NCBI GenBank assembly: GCA_963557065.1
Contig: CAUWCT010000004.1
Location: 1 to 64,000, forward strand
Origin: UMGS1370 sp963557065
GTDB lineage: Bacteria; Bacillota; Clostridia; Lachnospirales; Lachnospiraceae
DNA length: 64,000 bases
Direction of reading: 5' to 3'
The notes below the pieces were generated by a model. It was not told the origin of the DNA. It ran no database searches and saw only the letters and a list, made by a program, of their open reading frames with translations. Shown piece after piece: positions 34,441-42,759 of the stretch (position 1 is the stretch's first letter; every line of letters starts with the position of its first letter). Both the position numbers and the translations under genes were made by a program.

Positions 34441-35496
34441 CTACACGCCTAAATATCCTTTTACTAATTCGTAAGTCTGCTCCAGTCCCTTAATATGGGT
34501 TCTTTCTGTGCCATGGGAAGCGTGAACGCCCTGGCCAATCAGCGCGCCTCTGATGTCGTTGCCTCCCTTTAACGCTGCAGACACATCGGAGCCGTAATGC
34601 GGGAAAATATCCACTGCATAGTCCAGTCCTTTTTCCTCTGCAATCTGGATCAGCCGGTTGGTCATCTCATAATCATAAGGGCCGGAAGAATCCATAGCGC
34701 AGATAGATACTTTATATTCATCTCCGTTTAAGTCGTCTCCGATGGCGCCCATATCGATTGCTAAAAATTCACTGATGTCTTCCGGAATCCAGGAACCGCC
34801 AAATCCTACCTCTTCAAAGTTGCTGACGGCAATCTTTACCGGACGATCCGGACGCTTTCCTGTCTCAGACAAATGCTTTAATACTGCCAGAAGCACTGCG
34901 ACGGAAGCTTTGTCATCTAAATGGCGGGAATTGATAAACCCGCTTTCTGTATAGCGGAACATGGGATCAAAACTGATGTAATCGCCTGCGCTGATTCCCA
35001 GGGCTTTTACGTCTTCTTCGTTTTTGACCGGCTCGTCAATACGAATTTCCATATTTTTCAGCTTTCTTTCCATGGTTCTGGCATCGTCATAAGTGTGTAC
35101 GGAAGGCGCTGTGGTAAGAATGGTTCCAGTATAGGTCTTTCCGGCGCGGGTGTGAATCTTGCAGTAAGTTCCCTCGATGGATTCCATCATATACCCGCCT
35201 ACGCTGACAAACCGAAGGGTTCCCTGGGAACTGATGGAACGGACCATAGCCCCTAAAGTATCTCCGTGGGCGGTCAGTCCTAACGTCTCTTTTTCTTCGC
35301 AGCCGCAGGCAGCGGGAACTTCAATAATCAGGCCGCCCTTTTTGCTGTAAAATGAAGAGAATCCGAAGCGTTTCGCTTCTTTCTCAATGGTTTCCATAAT
35401 CTCTTTTGTAAATCCGCTGGGGCTGGGAATATTCACCAGCTTTTCTAAAATTTTTACTATATATTCCATTTCTGGCGTCAATATCTGCTTACTCAT
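34441..35496 (-). CDS. M42-family metallopeptidase (FrvX/glutamyl aminopeptidase type)
   Basis: 351 residues with all binuclear ligands of the TET aminopeptidase family: GLTAHGDTLG (His), NSRHLDDKAS (Asp), SNFEEVGFGG (Glu pair), LAIDMGAIGDD (Asp) and GVHASHGTERTH (His). Such enzymes are cytoplasmic dodecamers that trim peptides. Its place inside a glycan operon, overlapping the big glycosyltransferase gene by 4 bases and 33 bases before hddC, is unexpected. It may be a passenger or may act on a peptide linked to glycan assembly. Confidence 0.9.
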   Translation of the reverse strand: MSKQILTPEMEYIVKILEKLVNIPSPSGFTKEIMETIEKEAKRFGFSSFYSKKGGLIIEVPAACGCEEKETLGLTAHGDTLGAMVRSISSQGTLRFVSVGGYMMESIEGTYCKIHTRAGKTYTGTILTTAPSVHTYDDARTMERKLKNMEIRIDEPVKNEEDVKALGISAGDYISFDPMFRYTESGFINSRHLDDKASVAVLLAVLKHLSETGKRPDRPVKIAVSNFEEVGFGGSWIPEDISEFLAIDMGAIGDDLNGDEYKVSICAMDSSGPYDYEMTNRLIQIAEEKGLDYAVDIFPHYGSDVSAALKGGNDIRGALIGQGVHASHGTERTHIKGLEQTYELVKGYLGV

Positions 35497-38400
35497 CTGG
35501 TAAAGTCCTCCTTAATCACATCCCAGGCTCCGTCTACGCTGAAATGAGCCTTGATATAGTCCTGTGTACTGTCTGACAACTGTTTTAAACGTTTGGTATC
35601 CTGATATAATTTTACGGTTTTATCTGCAAATTCTTCTGCTCCGTCTGCAATTTCCAGGGTCTTTTCTACATCCGGAATTCCCTCTGCGCCGATGGACGTG
35701 GTCACAATGGGCGCGCCGTTGTAAATGGCTTCTACTACTTTGCCTTTTACCCCTGCGCCGTAGCGGAGAGGAACTACAACAATCCGGCACTTCTGATAAA
35801 TATCTTCCAGTTCTTCATCACTGACAAATCCCTTTATGATAATGCCGTTTCCAGGCTGTTCCAGCCCTTTAATCTCGTCGGTCACTTTGGATCCCACTAC
35901 GTAAAACTTCATATCCGGAATCTGTGCCCGAATCAGCGGGAAAATCTCTCTGGCAAACCACAATACTGCGTCTGCATTGGGCGGATGGGCAAATCCTCCC
36001 ACAAATACCAGTCCTTCCCGCTTTTCAAAGTCTTCTTCTATCTTGTCTAAAAACTTATCATAAACATACGCGGTAATGGCTTTTACCGGAATCTCCGGAT
36101 TGATTTTGTGGATAGCCTGCTCTTCGATATAAGACGGATAATAGGAAACCTCCGCTTTCTGCATCATAGAAAGTTCAATAGCCCGCCAATAGTCCGCCTC
36201 CCGCTTTATCTTAATATCTCCGGTCAGTTCATATTCCCGTCCTAACCGCAGGAAGTGAAGGTCATGGCCATAATAAATGACCTTGATATTGGTGTGGTCT
36301 TTGATAAAGTCTACGTACTTAGTGGCAATATGGGGCCGGTTTAAGTAGGCAAAATCAATTTCATCCCCATTTTTTTCCAGCCAGTCCCAGATGCCGGTCT
36401 GGTACTCCTGACCGTAAAGGATTTCCACTCCCATCTGCTGCAGCGTAGTAGAATATGGCTCTTCGTGAAGGAAGTTGTCTCCTAAAAACTTGACTGCAAA
36501 CCCCTTTTTCAGAAACATCTTAATATACTGATACGTGGTCTTGGAACCTGCGTCCTTGTCAAAGGTAGGTACGTAGTGATCCACGATCAACACCACCGGC
36601 TTTTTCTGGCTTCTCTCTCTTGCCCTGAACGGGTTTGGATTGCCGTCATTTACCGACTGCTTCTTAAACTCGTCTGCCCATTTTTCTTTTAACTTTCTGC
36701 TGTTTTCCACCTGGTACCGCTTTAAACCAGTGCCGTTGACATCGGTTCCGTTGGAAACGCCTTCAAAGTGAATAACCTTGGAAAGAGGCTGATATACTAC
36801 CCTGTAGCCTGCTTTCCGGACTTCAAATGCCAGATCCGAGTCCTCACAGTAAGCAGGGGCAAACCGGTCGTCAAAGCCGCCGATCTGATCCCACAATGAT
36901 TTAGAAAGCAGAATGGCCGCGCCGGAAATATAATCCACGTCTTTTACATAGTTGTATTCTGCCTTGTCCGGATTGTCCAGACGGCCGTAATTCCAGCCGG
37001 AACCGTCGCTCCAGATGATTCCTCCTGCTTCCTGCAGACGGCCGTCCGGATAAACCAGCTTAGATCCTACCATACCAATCGTTGGATCTGACTGAATCAG
37101 CGTTACCAGAGAACTGAGCCATCCGTCGGTTACCTGGGTGTCGTTATTTAAAAACATGATATAACGGCCTCTGGCCTTTTTTGCCGCCTGGTTGCAGTTT
37201 CTTAAAAATCCCTGGTTTTCCTGATTCCTTCTGATAACCAGGTTTTCCGCAAATTTAGGCAGCTCTGCCGTCGCATCCGTAGATACGTCGTCTGCAATGA
37301 TGATTTCATAAGCCACGTCCGGCGTATGCTCTAAAATCGACTTTAAGCAGGCATAGGTATAGTGAATCTGGTTGTAAACCGGAATAATAATGGAAACTTC
37401 CGGCTGTTCCTCTTTTGGAAATACCAGTTTGCCGGTTTCCCGATAGCCGTCTCCGATCTTAAAATCTCCTTCTATCCGGTTGCGTCCCTCTCTGGTCACA
37501 TACAGCCGTCCATAATAACCTGGATGGCGCACCGTTCCAATGGCGTATTTTAACACTTTATGGCGTCTGGTTCCTTTTGGGAAACGGCGGCGCACCGCAT
37601 TGGCCAGTTTCCGGTAAACCTTGTAAATCAAGGCTTCATGGCCATTTAAATAGGTCATGGTTTTTCCCATCTCGTCAATCTCGTGACGCAGGTCTTTGAT
37701 GATAATCTCCAGGTTGGCCACATGATTGTTGGTCAGGCGCAGGATTTCCTGATCTTTTTTAATGGTAATATTGCGGTCTTCCTCTTCTTCCTGAAGCACT
37801 ACAATCCGCTCCATGGCTTTGTTTAAGTCCGCATCCTTCTGCTTTAATTCTTCTCCGGTAACGATTCTCTGCTCAAAATGCTTTAAATATCCCTGGTCGC
37901 TGTCTCCATGAACATAGGACTGGAAAGATTTCTCCATATCGCCATATACAGCCGCCGCTTCCGGACAGATGCCAAACTCTGCTAAAAAGGAGGTCAGATC
38001 GCCATATTCCATCAGCTTTTCATATTTATAATAAAAGTAAGCCAGATTCCGGTAGCGGACAAACTCAGCAGGAATAGGGAAATCAAAGACCCACTCGTAG
38101 TCAATAACCCAGATTCTGCCGTTTTCATCCTTCATCATATTTTCAAAAATACCGTCTAAGTTGGTAACTGGATAAGAGTCTCCAGTAAAGGAAAAACCGT
38201 CTGGCTGACATCCAAAGACCGCTTCAAAAGCCTCTGTTCTGGTAAATGGAATCATGGTTCCATCTGTTACGGAAAAGACCCGTTCCATGGTCTCACTGAC
38301 TGCCCGAACTGGCGCCTGGCCATTTTTAATCTGCCTTCCCAGGATTTCTGCCAGGGTCTCCCCTTTGATAAATGGAAATCTGGCCGTCCGGCCATCTGGG

Positions 38401-38609
38401 CTGACCGTCACGTCGGCTGCCTCGATATTCCGATAACACTGCTTTAACTGCTCTTTTTTCTCTTTTAAGGACTGGATATGACCAGACGCCGCCGCAGTCA
38501 GCGCGGTTTTTTCCACCCATTTCTTTCCTGCGTCTTCAATAATACTGGTCCGGATCTGAAACTCTTCTTTTCTGGTCCGGTTGTATTTTACAAAAATTGT
38601 CTCTTTCAT
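35493..38609 (-). CDS. Multidomain protein: kinase-like N-terminus, coiled coil, GT2 and GT4-like glycosyltransferase domains
   Basis: 1038 residues. Part 1 (about 1-250) looks like an aminoglycoside-phosphotransferase/choline-kinase fold: FIKGETLAEI, then LDGIFENMM with the D-x4-N catalytic loop spacing (D152, N157) and VIDYEW (D170). Part 2 (about 250-325) is charged heptad-like coiled coil. Part 3 (about 400-650) is a GT2 domain (SIIIPVYNQIHYTYACL, FLNNDTQVTDGW, CEDSDLAFEVRKAG). Part 4 (about 690-1030) is GT-B/GT4-like (VFVGGFAHPPNADAV, VPLRYGAGVKGKVVEA). Start overlaps the methyltransferase stop (ATGATGA); the alternative ATG is one codon earlier. Kinase assignment is tentative. Confidence 0.8.
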   Translation of the reverse strand: MKETIFVKYNRTRKEEFQIRTSIIEDAGKKWVEKTALTAAASGHIQSLKEKKEQLKQCYRNIEAADVTVSPDGRTARFPFIKGETLAEILGRQIKNGQAPVRAVSETMERVFSVTDGTMIPFTRTEAFEAVFGCQPDGFSFTGDSYPVTNLDGIFENMMKDENGRIWVIDYEWVFDFPIPAEFVRYRNLAYFYYKYEKLMEYGDLTSFLAEFGICPEAAAVYGDMEKSFQSYVHGDSDQGYLKHFEQRIVTGEELKQKDADLNKAMERIVVLQEEEEDRNITIKKDQEILRLTNNHVANLEIIIKDLRHEIDEMGKTMTYLNGHEALIYKVYRKLANAVRRRFPKGTRRHKVLKYAIGTVRHPGYYGRLYVTREGRNRIEGDFKIGDGYRETGKLVFPKEEQPEVSIIIPVYNQIHYTYACLKSILEHTPDVAYEIIIADDVSTDATAELPKFAENLVIRRNQENQGFLRNCNQAAKKARGRYIMFLNNDTQVTDGWLSSLVTLIQSDPTIGMVGSKLVYPDGRLQEAGGIIWSDGSGWNYGRLDNPDKAEYNYVKDVDYISGAAILLSKSLWDQIGGFDDRFAPAYCEDSDLAFEVRKAGYRVVYQPLSKVIHFEGVSNGTDVNGTGLKRYQVENSRKLKEKWADEFKKQSVNDGNPNPFRARERSQKKPVVLIVDHYVPTFDKDAGSKTTYQYIKMFLKKGFAVKFLGDNFLHEEPYSTTLQQMGVEILYGQEYQTGIWDWLEKNGDEIDFAYLNRPHIATKYVDFIKDHTNIKVIYYGHDLHFLRLGREYELTGDIKIKREADYWRAIELSMMQKAEVSYYPSYIEEQAIHKINPEIPVKAITAYVYDKFLDKIEEDFEKREGLVFVGGFAHPPNADAVLWFAREIFPLIRAQIPDMKFYVVGSKVTDEIKGLEQPGNGIIIKGFVSDEELEDIYQKCRIVVVPLRYGAGVKGKVVEAIYNGAPIVTTSIGAEGIPDVEKTLEIADGAEEFADKTVKLYQDTKRLKQLSDSTQDYIKAHFSVDGAWDVIKEDFTR

Positions 38610-39433
38610 CATTTCTCCCAAATTACCAGATAAGAATCTGCAAACTGCGGAAACTGCCCTTCCCGCAAAAGTTCGTCAAATCCGGCTTCTTCGCTGAAAT
38701 ACCGGAATCCAGGTCTGTCATAGGCCACAGACAGATTACTTAATTCGCCTTTTTCCGGCAGACGTTTGTCTGAATAGACTGCCGTCGGAAGGCGGTAATC
38801 CGGTACTGGATAATACACTGTGGGCTCATGGCCGTCCATACATTCTTTTGTTATTCCGCCTAAAATTCTCCAGGTCAGGGGCATCGTTTCTTCTTCCTGC
38901 TCTGCTCCTGCAAAAATCCGCAGTCCAATCCGGTTAAATCCGGCAATGATCAGCTGTCCCTGAGGCTTTAGCCATTTCCTTAACAGGCGCAGCGCTTCCT
39001 TTAGTCCTGCTTCTTCATCCTGCCTGTTTTCTGATAATCCAAAAATCAGATCCTTTCTAAGTTCCGGAACAAAAATATAGTCATAACGTTCCGGCTCCAG
39101 ACTTTCTGCGGAGACTGCTTTTAACAGATTCACATTTTCTGCCTGGGGATAGCGGCGCTTTACTACTTCCAGATCCTCATCCTTCTGATCCCACACGTCT
39201 ATCTGATCCAGCCGTCCTGCCAGCATACCGGTTAAAGCGCCGTAATCTGCTCCAACTTGCAGAAGCCGTCCTTTCTCATTCCAGTCATACCACTCCAGCA
39301 AATTTTCCCGAATCGGGGACAGGGCGTATAATACTTCCGGATCTTCTTCTGTTTCCAGGGCGTTCTGGATGCCGTCCGGTCCGGAACCATATTTTTCTAA
39401 TATATCTAAAATCTGATAGCTAATATCCTTCAT
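38609..39433 (-). CDS. Class I SAM-dependent methyltransferase
   Basis: 274 residues with a Rossmann methyltransferase core: LLQVGADYGALTGMLAGRL (motif I), IDVWDQKDEDLEVVKRRYP (motif II with the acidic ribose-binding residue), DYIFVPELRKDL and LLRKWLKPQGQLIIAGFN. The C-terminal 90 residues carry the acceptor part. It overlaps the ABC ATPase gene upstream by 4 bases and the multidomain glycosyltransferase downstream. A sugar O-methyltransferase, possibly capping the glycan, is the natural guess. Confidence 0.82.
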   Translation of the reverse strand: MKDISYQILDILEKYGSGPDGIQNALETEEDPEVLYALSPIRENLLEWYDWNEKGRLLQVGADYGALTGMLAGRLDQIDVWDQKDEDLEVVKRRYPQAENVNLLKAVSAESLEPERYDYIFVPELRKDLIFGLSENRQDEEAGLKEALRLLRKWLKPQGQLIIAGFNRIGLRIFAGAEQEEETMPLTWRILGGITKECMDGHEPTVYYPVPDYRLPTAVYSDKRLPEKGELSNLSVAYDRPGFRYFSEEAGFDELLREGQFPQFADSYLVIWEK

Positions 39434-40788
39434 CGTTTCACTGCCTTTACCTGGGATTCCATGTCATAAACCCCAACTGTATTTTTGTTGGAAATTACGG
39501 TTAAATTGGCCACGTCATAAAGCCGGTGGTACACCACGTGTTCCCCATGCTCAAATCCGGTGCAGCTCATGGACAGCAGGTATTCTCCACCCTGAAGGGT
39601 CATTTTCTGGGTAAATTCTACCTGGTACTCATCCCCGTTTTTTACCGGTTTAATATCGGTTCCCTCAAACATGGTATTGGTTCCCGTTAAATCCGTTCCC
39701 TTTTTGTCCTTAATCGTATAGGTAAAAATAGGCGCTTCTATGTCCGCATGGAAACGGATGCATTCCCGAATGGTAAACATCTCTCCTTTGATCAGAAGAT
39801 TGGTCAGGCTTCCTCTCTCGTCAAACAGCCCCAGATCATAAATCTCTGCCCTGCCGTCACCGTATTCCGTACGGTTGGCGTTGATGGTAATTTTAGACTT
39901 CATCAGAGGACGGTCCAACTGATACGTCTCCTCCAATCTGGTCTTTTCTGACGTAAAGTCAGTTTTCTCTAAATCAGTAAGACCGCCCTGCTCTGTATTC
40001 CCTTCTTTTTCCAATTCCAGTTCTTCATCCAGGGCTTCCATCTGCCCTGCCAGAATCTTCTTATACAAATCTACCATGTGGCCTGCGCTTCCCTCTGCCA
40101 CAAAATTGCCCTTATTGAGCAGCACCACTTTCTCGCAATACTTGATAATGCTTCCCATATCATGGGTTACCATCAGAATCGTCGTACCGCTCTTACGGAT
40201 TTCTTCCATCCTGCGGTAGCACTTGGACTGGAAGAACACGTCTCCTACTGAAAGCGCCTCGTCTACTATCAGAATCTCCGGTTCTACGTTAATGGCCAGA
40301 GCAAAGGCCAGGCGGACAAACATACCGCTGGAATAGGTCTTAACCGGCTGGTAGACAAAGTCTCCGATCTCTGCAAAATCCAGAATATCCTGAAGCTTGT
40401 CATCCATTTCCTTTTTGGAATACCCCATCATGGTTCCATTCATATAAATGTTCTCAATTCCGGTATAGTCCATGTTAAATCCGGCTCCCAGCTCCAGCAG
40501 GGCGGAAATCTTTCCGTTTACCTTAACTTGTCCGGTAGTCGGGGTCAGAACTCCGGTAATAATCTTTAAAATCGTAGATTTTCCAGAACCGTTAGTGCCG
40601 ATAATTCCAACGGTTTGTCCTTTTTCCACATGAAAAGAAAGCTCATTCAGGGCGTAAAAATCTTTGTGATATTCTTTATGGGAAAGATTTAAAGATTCTT
40701 TCAGCCTGTCGATGGGCTTATCATATAATTTGTAAATCTTCGTTACTTTATCCACTTCTATGGCATAGTTATTGTTTAATTCAGACAT
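39430..40788 (-). CDS. Polysaccharide ABC exporter ATPase with Wzt-type C-terminal domain
   Basis: 452 residues. ATPase domain (about 1-250): Walker A GTNGSGKST, signature YSSGMFVRLAFALA, Walker B ILIVDEALSVGD, switch His MVTHDMG, as in Wzt/TagH. After an acidic linker, a ~165-residue C-terminal beta-rich domain (about 285-450; AEIYDLGLFDERG, GGEYLLSMSCTGFEHG) matches the Wzt carbohydrate-binding domain that recognises a finished glycan end. Start at 40788 follows GGAGG; the frame opens 53 codons earlier. No permease (Wzm) gene is next to it. First gene of the cluster. Confidence 0.9.
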   Translation of the reverse strand: MSELNNNYAIEVDKVTKIYKLYDKPIDRLKESLNLSHKEYHKDFYALNELSFHVEKGQTVGIIGTNGSGKSTILKIITGVLTPTTGQVKVNGKISALLELGAGFNMDYTGIENIYMNGTMMGYSKKEMDDKLQDILDFAEIGDFVYQPVKTYSSGMFVRLAFALAINVEPEILIVDEALSVGDVFFQSKCYRRMEEIRKSGTTILMVTHDMGSIIKYCEKVVLLNKGNFVAEGSAGHMVDLYKKILAGQMEALDEELELEKEGNTEQGGLTDLEKTDFTSEKTRLEETYQLDRPLMKSKITINANRTEYGDGRAEIYDLGLFDERGSLTNLLIKGEMFTIRECIRFHADIEAPIFTYTIKDKKGTDLTGTNTMFEGTDIKPVKNGDEYQVEFTQKMTLQGGEYLLSMSCTGFEHGEHVVYHRLYDVANLTVISNKNTVGVYDMESQVKAVKR

Positions 40789-40899
40789 GCTGCCTCCATC
40801 TTGTCTTCTCTTAATCTCAGTCTGCTCCAAAACAGTTCTTTTAGAGCTGCCATAAATGTGGAAATCCGCATTACGGCATACTAAGCGCATTATATGGGG

Positions 40900-40928
40900 A
40901 GTATACCACAAATGGAGGACTGCCGCAA
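40900..40928 (-). promoter_or_regulatory. Probable promoter of the polysaccharide cluster
   Basis: Minus strand TTGCGG (40923-40928), 17 bases, TATACT (40900-40905), about 110 bases before the ABC ATPase start. It lies right after the terminator of the toxin gene. A further TATAAT-like stretch follows at about 40888. Confidence 0.55.
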
Positions 40929-40935
40929 GATATGG

Positions 40936-40982
40936 AAAAACAGTCAAGGATGTGATTTTTCACCCGCATCTCCTGACTGTTT
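40936..40982 (-). terminator. Intrinsic terminator of the relB-yoeB pair
   Basis: Minus transcript AAACAGTCA (40974-40982) pairs with TGACTGTTT (40938-40946) and is followed by further T residues. It separates the toxin-antitoxin transcript from the cluster promoter. Confidence 0.7.
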
Positions 40983-40993
40983 CTTGAGATTTT

Positions 40994-41263
40994 TTATTTA
41001 TCACTATAGTGTCCACGACAATGCGCAATATAAATTCGGTTTGCATCCATATGGTAGACCAGACGATTTTTATCATCTATTCTACGGCTAAATTCTCCCT
41101 GCAAGTCTCCTGTAAGAGGTTCCGGTTTACCAATGCCCTGCATACAGCCATTGCGTTCAATGTCTTTAATAAGTTGATTAATTTGTTTTAGCGTCTTCTT
41201 ATCCTGGGACTGCCAGTACAAATAGTTTTCCCATGCTTCATCTGACCAGATCTTTTCACTCAT
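40994..41263 (-). CDS. yoeB: Txe/YoeB-family mRNA interferase toxin
   Basis: 89 residues, the usual YoeB length. Seen: WSDEAWENYLYWQSQDKKTLKQINQLIKDI, GKPEPLTGDLQGEFSRRID and the C-terminal RLVYHMDANRIYIAHCRGHY; Glu, Arg and the terminal His/Tyr catalytic residues are in place. Cleaves mRNA in the ribosomal A site when free of antitoxin. Start overlaps the antitoxin gene by 8 bases. Confidence 0.93.
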   Translation of the reverse strand: MSEKIWSDEAWENYLYWQSQDKKTLKQINQLIKDIERNGCMQGIGKPEPLTGDLQGEFSRRIDDKNRLVYHMDANRIYIAHCRGHYSDK

Positions 41264-41525
41264 CTCCTACCTCAATCAACTCGTGTGCCGTCCCATGACC
41301 TGCCCGAAGTTCCTGAACAGATTTTTTCACATGAGCCATATTCGTTTCAGAGAAAAAAGGATCGGAAGCTTGTGTAATCTCAAAAGGAATACGGTTTTCA
41401 CGAAGAACAGCTTTTACAAACAGATTAATCGCTGTTGACGTGTTTAATCCAACATTAGAACAAAATGTATCAAAATTAATTTTATCATTTGCATCAACAC
41501 GAGCAGTAATCGTAGCTTGAGCCAT
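41256..41525 (-). CDS. relB: RelB/DinJ-family antitoxin
   Basis: 89 residues: a ribbon-helix-helix N-terminus (ATITARVDANDKINFDTFCSNVGLNTSTAINLFVK in two parts) typical of RelB/DinJ and a C-terminal toxin-binding tail (SVQELRAGHGTAHELIEVG). The ATG at 41525 follows AGGAG by 8 bases; the frame opens 8 codons earlier. Promoter TTGCTA (41582-41587)-17-TATAAT (41559-41564) lies upstream, where the complex would repress its own transcription. Confidence 0.92.
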   Translation of the reverse strand: MAQATITARVDANDKINFDTFCSNVGLNTSTAINLFVKAVLRENRIPFEITQASDPFFSETNMAHVKKSVQELRAGHGTAHELIEVGDE

Positions 41526-41558
41526 ACAAAAATCTCCTTTCGTATTCATTCTGTGATT

Positions 41559-41587
41559 ATTATAACTCTATTGTATGCAAATAGCAA
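41559..41587 (-). promoter_or_regulatory. Promoter of relB-yoeB
   Basis: Minus strand TTGCTA (41582-41587), 17-base spacer, TATAAT (41559-41564), about 33 bases before the antitoxin start. Confidence 0.65.
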
Positions 41588-41600
41588 GCAAATATATTAC

Positions 41601-42383
41601 TTACCCCAACACCACATCCAGAATCATCATCACGCTGAACCCGACTGCAAAAAACAGGGTTCCCACATTGGAGTGGCGTCCTGCTGACATTTCCGGAATC
41701 AGTTCTTCTACTACAACATAAAGCATAGCGCCCGCCGCAAAGCTCAGCAAATACGGCATTGCCGGTATTACCAGGCTGGCGGCTGCCATAGTCAGAATGG
41801 TGCCTGCCGGTTCTACCACTCCGGAAAGCATTCCATATAAAAAAGCCTGCGGTTTTGAAACTCCTTCTGAGCGAAGAGGCATGGAAATAATCGCGCCTTC
41901 TGGAAAATTCTGGATTGCAATACCCAACGCGAGAGCCAGCGCTCCTGCCGCCGTAAGACTGGTACTGCCGTTTAAAAGCCCTGCATACACGACTCCAACC
42001 GCCATTCCTTCCGGAATGTTGTGAAGCGTAACAGCCAGAACCAGCATCGTAGTCTTTTTTAAAGCCTTCTTCGGCCCTTCAGCCTGTTGTGCATTCCGGT
42101 GAAGATGAGGAACCAGATGATCCAACAGCAGTAAAAACAAAATCCCCAGCCAGAAACCAGCCGCTGCAGGAACAAAGGACCAGACTCCCATATCAGCGGC
42201 CTGATCCATGGCGGGAATCAGCAGGCTCCAGATAGAAGCGGCAACCATAACTCCTGCCGCAAAACCGGAAAGCGCCCGCTGGATTCGGTCGCTTAAAGTA
42301 CCCTTTATAAAAAATACGCAGGCAGAACCCAGGGCGGTTCCGATTATTGGAAATATCATCCCTGGCAATACTTGTATCATCAT
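41601..42383 (-). CDS. ZIP-family divalent metal transporter
   Basis: 261 residues with about 8 membrane segments. Metal-site motifs of the GufA/ZupT-type ZIP proteins are clear: HNIPEGMAVGVVYAG in TM4 and QNFPEGAIISMPL in TM5. The His-rich loop is short (LVPHLHRNAQ). Start at 42383 follows AGGAG by 9 bases (frame opens 9 codons earlier). Imports zinc, iron or manganese; the operator-like palindrome at the promoter suggests metal-dependent repression. Confidence 0.9.
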   Translation of the reverse strand: MMIQVLPGMIFPIIGTALGSACVFFIKGTLSDRIQRALSGFAAGVMVAASIWSLLIPAMDQAADMGVWSFVPAAAGFWLGILFLLLLDHLVPHLHRNAQQAEGPKKALKKTTMLVLAVTLHNIPEGMAVGVVYAGLLNGSTSLTAAGALALALGIAIQNFPEGAIISMPLRSEGVSKPQAFLYGMLSGVVEPAGTILTMAAASLVIPAMPYLLSFAAGAMLYVVVEELIPEMSAGRHSNVGTLFFAVGFSVMMILDVVLG

Positions 42384-42405
42384 CGTTTTATTCTCCTTCT
42401 TCCAT

Positions 42406-42467
42406 AGCATCAGTGTACAGGGGCAACACGCCTCAGAGTGGGGTATTGCCCCCTGTACACTGATGCT
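42406..42467 (-). promoter_or_regulatory. 21-base leader hairpin of the ZIP gene
   Basis: Near-perfect inverted repeat: AGCATCAGTGTACAGGGGCAA (42406-42426) against 42446-42467, with one extra C in the second arm and a 19-base loop. In the mRNA it sits immediately before the Shine-Dalgarno. No T tract follows, so not a simple terminator. Confidence 0.75.
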
Positions 42468-42520
42468 AATCGTTCTATTGGGTCAGACTTATACATCAGG
42501 ATATTAAGTTCATTCTCTGA

Positions 42521-42570
42521 TTAGTTGTGACTAACTAGTGTCATTATACCATAAGTTTCCCATTATGCAA
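42521..42570 (-). promoter_or_regulatory. Promoter of the ZIP gene with DtxR/MntR-like operator
   Basis: Minus strand TTGCAT (42565-42570), 16 bases, TATAAT (42543-42548). Over the start site lies TTAGTTGTGACTAACTA (42521-42537) with TAGTT/AACTA half sites, which resembles operators of the DtxR/MntR metal-repressor family. The match is by eye. Confidence 0.6.
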
Positions 42571-42592
42571 AGAACTTTTAACATTGCCATTA

Positions 42593-42759
42593 GTGGAATA
42601 GTAACAGTTCAGCCATGCATCTTCTTGCCCGCCTGCAGCGGACAAGAAACGTCTAGCGTCCGCCCTATAAAGATTCAGACAGAAAAACTCTTATGAAAAC
42701 AAGTTTTCAACGCTTTTTTCTGCCTGAATCTTCGCATGGCTGAACTGTTACGTGGAATA
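42593..42759. mobile_element. MITE (copy B) with 18-base terminal repeats and 8-base target duplication
   Basis: The 151-base element 42601-42751 has perfect 18-base inverted ends (GTAACAGTTCAGCCATGC) and an inner pair AGATTCAG.CAGAAAAA. It is flanked by the direct repeat GTGGAATA at 42593-42600 and 42752-42759. It codes for nothing. Ends starting GTAA and 8-base duplications are features of IS66-family elements, so an IS66-like transposase may have moved it (inference). A related end is at 1-61. Confidence 0.88.
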
